From Homalodisca vitripennis (taxonomy: Eukaryota > Arthropoda > Insecta > Hemiptera > Cicadellidae): a DNA stretch of 64,000 bases. The translations under genes were made by a program, and so were the position numbers. The notes under the pieces are model-generated. The model saw only the letters and a list, made by a program, of their open reading frames with translations, ran no database searches and was not told where the DNA came from. Below are positions 37,900-51,200 of this stretch, piece after piece. Every line of letters begins with the position of its first letter. Position 1 is the first letter of the stretch. The stretch covers positions 7,937,001 to 8,001,000 of the forward strand of contig NC_060214.1 in assembly GCF_021130785.1 (NCBI RefSeq), in the 5' to 3' direction.

Positions 37900-39158
37900 T
37901 GAAATGACGGAATAGGGCATTTTCCTGAACACAACAACAAGAAGAAAATCCAGACCTGTTGAAAAAATAAAAATTGCAAAAAAAAACTTTTAATTTTTGC
38001 TTAGTGCAATGTGTACCTTTACCTTTCTCGTAACAGGAACGGTTTTAGCTATCATACTAAATAACACATATAAATGAAAAATGTTAATTTTAGTGAAAAA
38101 AAATAGAACAATCCACATTAAATGAATTTTGGTTATTTTTATTGAGTTTGACTACATGTTTGAGGTTTTTGTTCATAAAACACAGAGTTGAAAAGAAATA
38201 CAAACCTTTAAAAGTTGTAAGATACATAAATCAAAACTGGATCCAGTGTCAGTCACGATGGGACCCGTCCGTATACGCACAACTTTATTTTTTAATCACC
38301 AAAAAGTAAAACTTGTAAATGCATGAATTTAAAAATTGTATCTAGAACAATATAAAGTCATGACTGAAAGGCTTAATGTAGAATTCCTATAAAATAACGA
38401 GAATAGAAGAAATGAACGCGCATAGGCTTGTGCTATTTACTAAATATTTATGTAAAATGGGGTTCCTGTTAAAAATGAAATAAATAAAAAAAAAACAGCC
38501 TCCTCGATAATAGAATTATCTCGAGGAGTAAGTGGTAATCTTGTTTTTACTGTAAACATTCACCAGAACTTATTCCATAGCAACTAATTGATGTTCTGTA
38601 GTTATTATACATAGACAGCCGTACCTTCTTGTACAAGTTTATCTCTATGTATAGCGCTATGTATACACCTCCTGGTTGGTCACTGTTTCTGTCAAATTGC
38701 TTAGCAACAGACGAATCAAAACATTACAGGAACGTAAATAAACAATGCAAATCACACCGTGAAATACTAAAGTTTAAGGTTGAAGGGGTTTTTTGAAGAG
38801 CGAAGATTGAAGAAGTGCAATTGGCTGAAAGTAAATTGTCGAGTTGAAAAAATTGGTAAAATCGTACGTTTGTAAGTGAAATTTTCATAAAATGATTTTA
38901 CAAGCTAATTCATCGGTACTATAGCATAGGCAAAATTTAACACTCGTTTTTGGTTGTGTTTAATATTTTATATCTACTAGATTTAGATTGAGGTAAGGTT
39001 TTAAGTATTTTATCATAATTGGTAAATTTAAAATGCTTTAAAAATGACCAGTATCAGTACTGTTAACCTACTGCAGTATTTTAAAAGAACACTGTAATCT
39101 GATTTAACCTTTTTCACTTCATGTTAACTATATAACCATTTAAACATTTTTGAACTGG
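37900..39158. other. AT-rich intergenic DNA with a small hairpin
   Basis: A short imperfect hairpin (CTCCTCGATAAT, then ATTATCTCGAGGAG) lies at 38500-38528. No gene was recognised. Confidence 0.45.
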
Positions 39159-39740
39159 GGGTAGGGTACGATAAGTGGACCCGGTTTTTTATATCAAAGA
39201 ATGTAAGTTAATCATCGATACCTAATATTCGCATCTCAAATCCCAGACTATCAATCGAAATAAAATATCTATAGTTCTCAATAACAATGATATGTTTTAA
39301 ATTAAAATATGAATCTAATATTTTTACAGTGATCAAACAAATTATTATAACCAAAATTAGAAAAACTGAAGACGACCATATTTGCTCCTCTCACAGTTAC
39401 AGTTGTTTCTTTCCCACAAATTTCACATAATGGGTTTTTCTGCACTAGTCCAACATGTTGAAGTCATGAAAAACATATCTTATCATGTTCCAAAGTAATG
39501 TTGTGTAGTTTTCTAAAATTGACTGTCATTTTTAATAATCAAATAATGTTACTTATATAAAATTGAAATATTACATTAAGAGTATTATTTGAAAGTGTTT
39601 ACAGCTATTGATATAGATTATTTAATTAATCGTTAAAAATAATTAATCAGTATCGATTCATTATATCGATGGCTATGATTAAGTAATATCGTTTGCCAAT
39701 TTCGATATAAAAAACCGAGTCCGCTTGTCGTACCCTACCC
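39159..39740. mobile_element. MITE, 582 bp, with ~37-bp terminal inverted repeats
   Basis: The left end GGGTAGGGTACGATAAGTGG and the right end (inverse of GGGTAGGGTACGACAAGCGG) match with few changes through GGTTTTTTATATC. GAACTGG lies left and GAACTTGG right, consistent with a mutated 7-8 bp target duplication of the hAT/P type. There is no coding capacity. Confidence 0.8.
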
Positions 39741-41281
39741 GAACTTGGCTACTGAATAATGAAAATTACTTTGGTGTTGGTGATATTTTGAATATTACTT
39801 TTCATGCTTCACACCCCATTAGTAAAATGCTAGTTTATGAAAGAGAAGCTTTTGTGTTTTTTTTTTAACTTAAATAGGCTAACTGGTGTAGGGTAAACCC
39901 TGGAACTAGTAAATGTTTGATAATGAGCGTTTTTGCATTTTTTATGGCAGTAGTAAATTAGAAACGTGAGTGGTTTTTATAACCGACTAACCAATCAGTT
40001 ATTTCTTTTGTTAGTCAGTTGTTTTTATCAAATGAATATCTGACTAATTCATTTAAAAGCAGAAGTAATCAAAAATAGAAGTTTTAAACACAAAATTACT
40101 AATAGTTATTAAGTTCCATTATGGCAGTTAAATTTACTATTAATTATATGGGCATTAAGAAAATAGTAATCACAGCAGGATATTAAATGATCAGAAAATT
40201 TGGCACCGTGGATGGAGGAATAGAGTGAGGGAATAGCAACAATGCATATTCCTGCTGAGACAATATTGCCATATAGGCATTAAACTGTTTTAAAAGGTTC
40301 CAATTGTATTTTAAAAATAATCATTCACTCAGATTAGTTCGTTGTTACATTTCACTGTTTTATACAAGCAGTGATAGTTTTTTCCATAGAATCAAGGTAG
40401 TCGACTATAATAGTAGTATATAAAAGGCTAGTATTATAACTAATGTTATAAAATCATTAGTCAGTGTATACTAATTTAAAATAATATCAGAATATACAAT
40501 ATGATTAGTTCAAGTAGAGGCTAAGTCTGTTCAATCAATTAAAATTAGTAGAAAAATTAGTCTTAAGACTGACTTTAACTGGTTTCTGGTAAAATAACTG
40601 AATTATCGGTAGAATTAAAATAACAGAACTAACCCATTATTTTAGTCCAGTTATTCTCACCACTATCTGACAGTAGACTAGTCAATATCATATTTTTTTA
40701 AATGTCAAATTTTTTATTATTACTCATTAAAATATGATCTTATAATAGTGGTTTTAATAAATTAATTGAAAACATGTTCGATTTATATAAATAAATTACA
40801 ACTCTGATCCACTTAAATGTTCCATTACATGCCTCTATGTGTAATGGTCGTATTTTGTTTTAATTCCCTCACGTACATGTTATTAGTCAGACGGTTTACT
40901 CAGCTTGTTATTTATCCAATCAGAAGTATACTTCTTATATAATGTTTATTTTGTTGGTTATTACCATATTTCACTAATCGTTATAAAACTTACGTCTTCC
41001 AAGTGTATACAACTACTTTCTTTCATTCGGTAGTATATTTACTGATTTCCGAGTCTTTTTGCAATGCTCATTATCAAGTTTATTTTATTTCTAGCAATAA
41101 TCTGTAATATTTAAATGTTGAGCGTTAAAGAGAGATCTTAATTTACCTGGTTACATTCACCAGGATACTATGAACCTTGTAACAACTCATTGAACAGATC
41201 TGTGTTCCATGTTTATTTTTGAAATTATTATTTTTCAGATAACCTACTCTTAAGATACTTCTCAACCTATGTTAACATACA
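39741..41281. other. Intergenic DNA upstream of IFT43
   Basis: AT-rich, with scattered self-complementary GACTAA/TTAGTC-type motifs (e.g. around 39990-40020) but no gene. The IFT43 promoter should lie near its right end. TTTTTCAG at 41232-41239 could be a splice acceptor if an untranslated first exon exists further upstream. Confidence 0.4.
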
Positions 41282-44200
41282 ATGGACAAAAAGGAGCTCT
41301 TATCTTCGCCTTACAGTAAGGTAAGAATTTTTTAACCATGTTGTCATTTTGTTCCCTTTCGTTCATATTATATGACTGCATTTAAAATTTGTTAAGAGTC
41401 TGAAAATATGCTTTGGAGGATTGATATAATCTCAATAGTTCTCTTACTCCTGGTTTTTCACACCATTAATATTTCTATAAAATAACACTTCTTGTCTCCC
41501 ATAAAAGAGGACTAGACATTATTTCTCCTGCGCAGAAAGTGCCGGCAAAGCAAGGACGTAGAGCTGCTCCACAGCCTGCCGCAGAGGACGACATCGGCTC
41601 TCCTGATGACCTTCTAGACAGCCCTCCAAGTTCAAACCCCTCCGCGAACTTCAGTCCAGTGAAATTTTCTGTAAGTACCACAATTTGTTTAGTTACAAAA
41701 AATTTAATAAAAAAACATTTAAGTTTAAATTAAATTTGTATCACTCTTACAAGTGTTTACTAACCTTATTGTAAATGACATTCCATAAAAAAAGGAACAT
41801 TATATCATCTTAACAAATACCTCAGAAAACGTAACGCTGCATAGAAAGGTACTTTGTCTAATGAGTTGATTGTGAAGGATATTTTAGTATAGCCTGTATT
41901 TTTTAGATTTTGAAAAAAATATCAATATAAACACGGAGTGCTGATGGGCGAGTGGTGTAAGATGTCGAACTGTGGATCTACTTATAGAAACCCTGTCTGT
42001 CACTGTACCACTTTTTATAAGTTCCACTGATGTACTGAGGGTATCGAGTCTCACCTTTATTCTGTTTGATGAAGTCCCTGCCATGCCATTGGCTCATAAG
42101 GACGGACAGAAAGGTTTAAAAAGAGATGGACCTCTCATTTTATTTTTGAAATGTCGTAAAAGTTACATATTTTAATATGACACATTCAATTTTACTAGTA
42201 GGTCCTGTTATTCAACATTCCGGTTTTAGTTAAATTAGGGTCCTATACAAACTCGAGGGTTAGGTTGACTTGAATTCAGGAGGTACGTTTGCTAGGGATG
42301 AAATTTAAGCAAAAATAATAAGCTCAATTTGGCCTATGTCATATAGGCTTATGTAATTTGTAATCCTTAGATATATATGACATTACGAATGCAACCCAGA
42401 CAGTCATTTTTCACCCTAATTATAGCAATAGTTCTAAATCTGACATCTCCTTCCTTGATGTAACGTTTAACGCAACAAAAACTACAACATTTTTTAGGGA
42501 GTTCACATTGATGGGAGTCTTACTTGGAGACAGCATGTTCTTTTGTTATCAAATAAGCTTAGTAAGGCATATTATCTGATTTCTTTTCCGTGTTCAAAAG
42601 TAGATAAAAAAATCACAGTTAACAATTTACTACGCATAGTATATTCCTACCTAACGTATGGCATTGAATTCTGGGGTGATTCAGTTGAAGTAAACAAGCG
42701 TTTCTTAATTCAAAATAAGATAATCCATAAAATAAACTGTATAGTTTTAGACACTTAAAACTGCTTACTCTTTCATCAATTTATATATACCAAGCATTCA
42801 TTATGATCAAGAAAACCAGCAAATTTAAATTAATTTTCAATTATACATAATTATCCACCAGACACAATATTACTCTTATTTACCATTTACACAAAACACG
42901 AGCCTTTAGGAAACTGTCTGAGTATGGAGGAATTATTTTGTATAATAATTTGCCCAATGATGTTAAATTAAATAATTCTTTGAAGGTTTTTAAAAGAAAA
43001 GTTAAGGGCTATTTACTGGAAAAGTGTTTTTACATTGTAAATAAATTCTTGACTGAAAAGTAATAAGTTTGGAATAATTATTTAAGTTGTGTATCTTTGT
43101 TTACATTGTGTTGGGGATTTTTTCTGTTTGCTGCCTGTTTTTATATTTAATGCTTAGTGTTTAATATTTTATGTTTAAATCATATCACTATATGTTATTT
43201 ATGCGAGTTACATTTAATTTATATTAATGCTTTATGTTTAAATTTTATTCAATATGTGTTATCTATATAATATATATTAATTTATTATTGACATTTGAAC
43301 TTAGGTCAGGTATTTTTAACAATTTGACATGTCATCTACCATAACACAATTAATTACTTACTGTACATGGTATTAAGTGACAACACTAAAAAATAAAACA
43401 AAATGTATTTTTGAAGAAAATGTTTATGAGACGAAACTTCAGAGGTATTTAGATACTCGAGAAAAATTATTCTTTGCCCTTGGCATAGAAAAAATATAAT
43501 TTAATACTTGGTGAAGTTGGATTAATTAATACTGTGTTGTGCGATGTGATCTGTTCCTTATGTTGATAACTAACCTAACACATAACTAGAATCTAGGCTA
43601 AAATAAACAAATCATACCAAACCGTGTGTGCAGCTGTTATCAACACTAGCTAGAATTTAGAGCCTAAGTGTAATTATTATTTGAATATTATTCTTCCAGC
43701 AAGCATCCATCATTATGACAAACCCATGTAGCATAATCAATGAAATATGCTGTAAATAACAATGTAATATGGATAAGTAATGAATAGGAAAGTACAACCA
43801 AGTGTATTAAATCGTTTTTAAACGTATCAAAATTTGAAAAATGGTTATTATAAATAATCTTATTCAGTTACAAAAAAAGTAATATATACATTCACTATCA
43901 ACTGAAATAATCATACAAAAAAAAGTCTGTCTTTACCTACCAACACACTGGCATCCATGGAATCGAATCTGGGAAGTCCAGTGTATGGAAAACTTGAATG
44001 GAAATTCAGGAATTTGAATGGAGTGGAATTTCAATGTAATGATTAGTAATGAAAGGGGGACAATCTCCTAACAGATTGACTCTTGGCACCTGTTCAAAAT
44101 TTTTTAAATTACACTAATAAGGAATGTGTCTGCCAAATGTTGTGTATTTCGGGGTCTATGTGCTTATTCAGTTTTTATAGCAGTTTCGTGAGCGAAGAAA

Positions 44201-45235
44201 TTGTTGAAAAATAAAATCCTCCCTCCCCCTCTAAAATATCAATAGTAGGTTTTTGGAGCTTTGAGTTTGAAAAATAAAACATCGGCATTGCAGATTTTGC
44301 TGTTCTGCTGAGTATTTATAAGTTTTGATAGCATTTGGAAATTTTACTATCCTATTTCTTACAGGTAATTTAAGGTACTATAACTCCAAAACCTCCCCGC
44401 CTATAATATTTTTCATTGCTGACTCAGTAAGATCTACAAGTTGTCAATATTTTATGTTTTGAACCTATTTGCAAATGCCTAACCTTTTTGTGGTCAAAAT
44501 TTACCTCCTAACCATTACAAGGAGAGTTATTTTTGGACTCCCCAAACCACCCATAAATTTTGAAATTGAGAAGATTGAAAACTTTTCCCCCAATGAAACT
44601 TTGAAATCTATAGGCATGCCAAATTTTAAGTTTCTACATTATCTGTAAGTATGTAAACTACGTTATCATTGAGCGTGTTACTCTAGTATGTAGCTTTATT
44701 ACACTAATAACAGATAAGCATATTACAAAAGGATTTGAATGTACGTTTATTACTGGCCCAACTCAATGCTCAGTGTCCAGCTTTAGTCCTCGCCGCCAAC
44801 AATTCCATGTTGAGGAAATGTAGGTTGTTGAACAAACCTTTCCTCAAATCTTTTCCTGTTTCGTTATCTGAGTTTGTTTCAAGATTCATGTTTTAGCCGC
44901 TGAATTGCAATAATCGTTATTTAAATTTTATTCTTGTACGTTGGAATAACTAATTACTTTTCGTTTATTTATAGGGAATGAAATCCGATCCAATGATTCC
45001 TCCCAGATCTCGGAAAACCGGAGGATGGGCAGATGAGCTGTCTGCCAAATCCAAAGGGTAAATTCCTTAGTTGAATTTTTCTAATAAATATTATTATAGC
45101 AGGGGCTTGCTGCTGGGGGCCTGTGGGGGTGACGGGTGGTGCTGCTTGTTGCGGTCATGTGGTCAATCGGTGTGTTAGAGTGATTGAATGTTTCTTTGCT
45201 TCTTGCTCTTCATTTTTAGTTTTTCTTGTATTTAT

Positions 45236-45286
<51 letters not shown>

Positions 45287-48200
45287 TTTTCTTTTGTATT
45301 TTAAGTTTTGAATTCATTTCAATATATAGATTTTTTCAAGTTCACTTAATTTTTTTGTATAGGAAATTTGTAGGGTTTTTTTCTAATAATTAAATGTGCA
45401 AGTTGTGTACATTTTTTATTTGTGATAAATTTGTCTTATTTTTTATATTTTGGATCGTAATTGAGTGAATTCAGTAAATGTGAAAAGTGAAAAACAGTTA
45501 GTAACTTTTCAACATGGAATGTCAAGTAATTGTTTTTATTATTTTCTTATTCTGTCGCTTTTTCTGAAAAGCTTTTCATAATGTGTTACACTTTGTTAAT
45601 TTTTATGTACTGATTATTTACTTTTAACATATGCTTACTAAACTTTGAAACAAAAACGTGTGAGTGTAGAGTGGATATCAACTCAGGAATTAAATAAATA
45701 CTTTTTAATGCAATCATAAAATCATTATTTCACCATAGAAACCGTATCACTGCAGTACTTATGTGGCTTGGCTCATGTGATGTTCACCACCTAAAAACGT
45801 TTTTATAGATTGCAGTTTATGTCGAGATTATCCAAAGTCAATATTGTTAGTTAGCTGGTTGTACACTGGGCCATGTTGATTGTAGCTCCATAAGAACAAT
45901 GTTAAACCTCGTACATTTTTATGGTTTTATTTTCAGTTGTAGAATTATGTGATTTGTCTTATTTCAAAGATATAATTAATGCACATCTAAACACATTTTA
46001 GATTTTTTCAATAATTCTATAGATTATTCAGTAATAAATTCAAAATTTTTACGTGATTAAAGAAATATTAAAAAAGTATAGGCTACAATTCAAAAAACTA
46101 AAAAGTAGTTTGATGTGTATTAGTAACGTCTTTAAAATAAGAAGTAATCTGTAACGCTACATTAAACAATATTGTTCTTTATAGGAATAACTCTGGTTGT
46201 TTTACTGCAGCCGGCTCTTAATTGTACAGAAGTTTATTTTTGAGATATCGAGCAGACATAAATAGACAAGTAAGCAGACAGAAATGAAGATTTTCCAGCC
46301 CCTCAAGATATGCTTTGCTAACACTCAGCCAATTATTTCAGTGTCACTAGTGATATTGCCAACTGTGAGACACAAAAAGTTAATTCTAACTGAGCATGAG
46401 TGTTGTTAACATTGTTGTGAGATTTTGCATATATCAATATGGTAACTAAATTATTCACATATTAAAGCAAAATTCAAGTATAGGTCCATATGGGAAACCA
46501 AAAAGTACATTTTTCAACGCAGACAAACAATGCTATTTATCCCAATTTAAGATTTCTTTCAAGGAGTAACTCAAAAAACCCTGTATGCGTTAATTTGGCC
46601 AACTTGTTGGCCTGATTTCTCATTTTATTGACGTGTTAGTGAAAAAAAAAACAATTAAAAAAACTAATTGCGTGATCCTATTTTCAGGTCGAGAAGGAAT
46701 TCTACAAATATCATCGAGCAGTAAGTAGTATAAACTATTTTTAAAAACTAGAAGAATGAAATAAATTTCTCGCCTTTGTATTTAAATCTATAAGCAATTA
46801 TAGCTATAAGAAATATTTGGAGGTAGTCTCAATTTGACTAAAGATTTCTTTAGATTTATATAATTTTTATATTAGTACTAAGAAGATTATTGCCGTTTTG
46901 TGTTGTATTTAAAACAAATTCAAATATTCATGACATTTCACCTACTACTGTGGAATCCTGTCCTGAAGGTAACAGGATATTTCCGGACATTTGCCATCGT
47001 TCAGTGATACAAAAAATCAGTATCACTACGTTTCGAGATCTGATCTCTTCTTCAGGAAACGTCGTAGGTGTTTTGTCGACGAATGCAGACGTATTGTGAC
47101 CTGTTTTTTATAGTTCGGTTTTAATAATTAGTGTTGTGTTTAGTTTTTTATTAAGTGCATGTTTTAGAGTTAGTGAAGTTGACAGACAGCATGGTGATTG
47201 TTATTCCTGACTTAGGCGTGCCACAACACTCTGTTATGGTTAGTTTATTTTATCCTAGTTTATAATTATGTTTTAGGTTAGTTATTCACCTGAAGAAGAG
47301 ATCAGATTGCAGATCTCAAAATGTAGTGTTACTGATTTTTTGAATCACTGAACGATGGCAAATGTCGGGAAAAATCCTGTTTCCTTCACATCAGTCACTG
47401 TATTGTTCAGTCTTGAATTGAAAAAGGCAAATAGTTACGATTGATATAAGGAACAAAAGAGGTTCCAGAGTGATTTCCTGGGGGACTCCATACACAATTG
47501 ACATTCATCAACGCAACATTTATGTTTTCTGTTGTTTAGAGGAGACTTAAAACAAATAAGAGGGAGTTTCTAATATCACAGTATTGTGTTTTTAATGATC
47601 ATCATGGCTTACACAGTGTCTGCTCAGATATAGAGGGCGTAATTGCAAATGCCTCAAGGACATAAGTAACAAGCTTAACCATCGGCAGGTTCAAATAAAT
47701 TTAATATACAAGTTTCCTTAAAAGTGATCATTATACACATAGCATATTGTTAAAAGCTTTATATATAAACTGGTGATATTTTTAAGTGTCTGGTAAAACA
47801 ATGGAGATGGATGGATTGTACGGAAGCTACAGGATTTGTTAGAATTGAAATTGGGGCAATAATTATGGGATTACCAAAGTTATTGCTTTCATCATATTTT
47901 TTAGCAACAACTTGGTGACTTATATAAACTTGGTGGTGTTCCATAAACATATTTGTCACCAATTCCAAATCCTCAAGAATACAACTTTGTACAGACTGTA
48001 TAAAAGTTTGTTGTTGTTTAGTACACTCAGTAAAACATGTTACGTTTTTAAGAAAAGTTATTTAATACCTGTTATTATATCACCACTTTTTGAGTTCAGA
48101 AAATTAACCCAATATATTCTCTAATAACGGTAGTCTAGCACTACACATGGATAATTTAATTTAAAATGCTACATAGTCATTCTTAAGAAAATTGTACTGT

Positions 48201-51200
48201 ATATGATAAAATCCCATAGATAAAGCCATAGCTTTTTGTTTTTAATTTGTTTATTTGATATCTTCCGTTTTATTGACCCATATGGTTTTAATCTTTATTA
48301 ATCATTAATACAAAAGTGGTTTTAAATTTCACTTATTTGTTTGAATGACCAAGAATTTTTACATTAATACAATTTTTAGATGTTATCATTTGTAGTGTAT
48401 TTAAAAATTAGAAGGCAGAAGAAGTCCCCACATGCCTTTAAAATATTGTTAGTGCAAAAAATAGCTGTTAAAATTAGAGATGTGCCAAAAAACTGGAACT
48501 AGTTCCATCAAAACGTTTTGGAACCAGATCGGATCTGGAATATTTAACTTCTTTGGAACTCCATGTTAGTCAAAATGGTTTACTAAACGTGCCAAGAAGT
48601 TCCGGCTCTGTTAAGTGGAATGACTAAACTGCTAAGTGTTTCAGTTCCGATCTAGTATACAGGTAATGGCCAGTTACAACATGTCGCTCTGTTGGATTAT
48701 TTAGAAGGATTTTATAAGTACCGTAACTTGGGATTGAGTGTGGTTATTAACCCTCCACTGATGGAAATCCTTAAACGTAACAGTTTAATTTTACAATATT
48801 GTTTACTTTCTCAATATTTAATTATGTTTCAGCTTCTGATATTGTATTGTATCGATTTAAAGGAATTTTCAATATTTCACAAATATATTTTACTTGTGAT
48901 GTAAAATATCTGTGATTAGATGGTTTAGTTTATTTTGATTATCAGTACTAACAGTAACTTTATGAGAGGATTTACAATTAATTTTTATTGCTGTTATGGT
49001 ACTGTATATCAAAATAGATATCTGTAAAGGATGAAAACCAGTTGAGCAGAGAGAGGTGTTAGCAAGAACTACCTGTTATTAATGAATTTATATTCAACTC
49101 ATACTTAAACAGGATTCTATTGTAAAATTAAGTTAAATTATTTTACAGATGTGAACACAAATATATAACATCTACCTACTTATGAACACCTTTCAGACCG
49201 ATTGCTGAAAACATAAATGCAGTAATAATATGTGCAAATAGCATTAATATTTTGTAATAATAATAAATTAGTCATTAAAATAACGCTAAAAGAAAAATTT
49301 AGTCACTATTCTAATTTATTTATATCTTGTCACATCAAAATTATTATTTATTTTGCATTATTAGGCCTATAATAACTTTAAAAATAAACTTAATTGTTAT
49401 TATTCTAGATTATTTCATAATAAACAAAGTTCTTGTTATAAACCTACAAAAAAATAACAACTCGAAATTATACCAACCCAAATGGGAGTTTTGCATGTAC
49501 ACAAACCTTCATCAGAGTGTAAGAGATTAAAAATTTACTTCATCAAGGTGCTTAAAATAACAACTTTACAAGTACAATTTTTCAACAATTTCCAAGGGAA
49601 GACCCTTGGACATCCAAATCCCTGAGGGGTTCCTTACCCCAAAACCCCCCCCCCCACAGAATCGTTCAAGAAGGCCTCGCAAAAATGCTTTTCTCCAGGC
49701 CTCACATTTTCTAAGGACGGCTCTGTCTACTTGATCAGAATTTAGAAGTATATTTATAAGGTTGACTGTTGTCTATTATATTTTGAAAACAGTAAGTATA
49801 TTGAATATGTACTTATCAGATATGCATTTATATGTATTAGATTCAGAAATAAAAGAGTACAACTTGTTTTTAAAATAGTACTACATGAAGTTTACACATA
49901 ACATAGTAATGGTGGAAAAGGTTGATTCAAGGCAGATTTTGAGTTCAGATTCATTTCTCCTTGCACTCAGTACAGCGTCTGGAATAGATCAAAACTAGAT
50001 TTATTATAAGTTATTTCTATTCAAAATATTATTGTAAATAAGTTAAAACTAAAAGAATGTTTGAAATTATTTAAATAGAGAATATTTTGATAATTTTTTA
50101 TACTTAATCAGTGTAACAGATGATTGCAAGGATTAAATAATGGAAACTGGTTTTCTTTCTCCAAATTTGATTTTTTTATGTGAAAAATACGAAAATCCTA
50201 TTCCCAAATATCTGTCTAATGCCAGACATTCAAAGGTTTACAGTTAGAAAGTTTGAAAGCCTAATAGTCGACTATATCTTCATTTTAGTCCCATTTGAAA
50301 CACGTCCTTATATTTGGTTGTAGAATTACAGGAGATGTCACATTTTAAAATGAATTAATATACATCAAACATTTTTTGATTGACGTTATTCAGAAAAAAC
50401 TGCATAGATTTTTGTACTTCATCTTTTGATTAATCAAAAGTTACACACGTTACATGAAAAACTAACATGTACTTGGAAGTGTGTTAGATGTGATTCCTTT
50501 AAAATGAGAAACCTTCTGGTATACGACAAAAATTAAGTGCGTGAAAGTATTTGAGGTTTAACATTATTTTAATGGAGTAAAAGTCAAGGTAGTTACACTT
50601 CAGTCGGCTCTTAATGTTTTAGATCATACAAGTGACCTTGAAATAATATACTTATGTTTGTTTTTAGAGAACGTTTCCAGTCACCGGATAAGAAACAGGA
50701 TTCAGATGATGGTAAGCAAACACAACTATAATGAATTTGTCTAATACAAGGTTCTATCCTGGAGCCTCTGCTATTGCTGTACTATCTGAGAGGGGCAATA
50801 GTGCATTAATACACAATTGCCCCTATGCAATATTAAACTTTGCCTCTATGTAGATGGTTAGAGTTTGTTACCGTATCAACAAATTGTGTTTCACAGACCA
50901 AAATGAGTTGTTTTGTAAAACTGGAAAGTATTGAGCAATTTCTGAAAGGTCACAATTTCATTCTAAACCCACAAAAACGAGTTTTATACATTTTAAAACT
51001 AGATAAGATACTAAAATAAAGGGATCGATAATAACTTATGAGTCACACATCATGTTACATGGTACGTTGGCATATTGGTGGATCCACATCTGGGATGAAA
51101 ATAATATCTAGTGTTTACGCTTTGTCAAAAATACCATTCTACAATAATTTAGAAATTTAAAAATGTATATTTTTGCCTATTGGCAATACTAAATTTATTT

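Noticed and set aside
42543..42758. Host exon in IFT43 intron 2
   Set aside because: The translation is the C-terminal part of a LINE reverse transcriptase, not part of IFT43.
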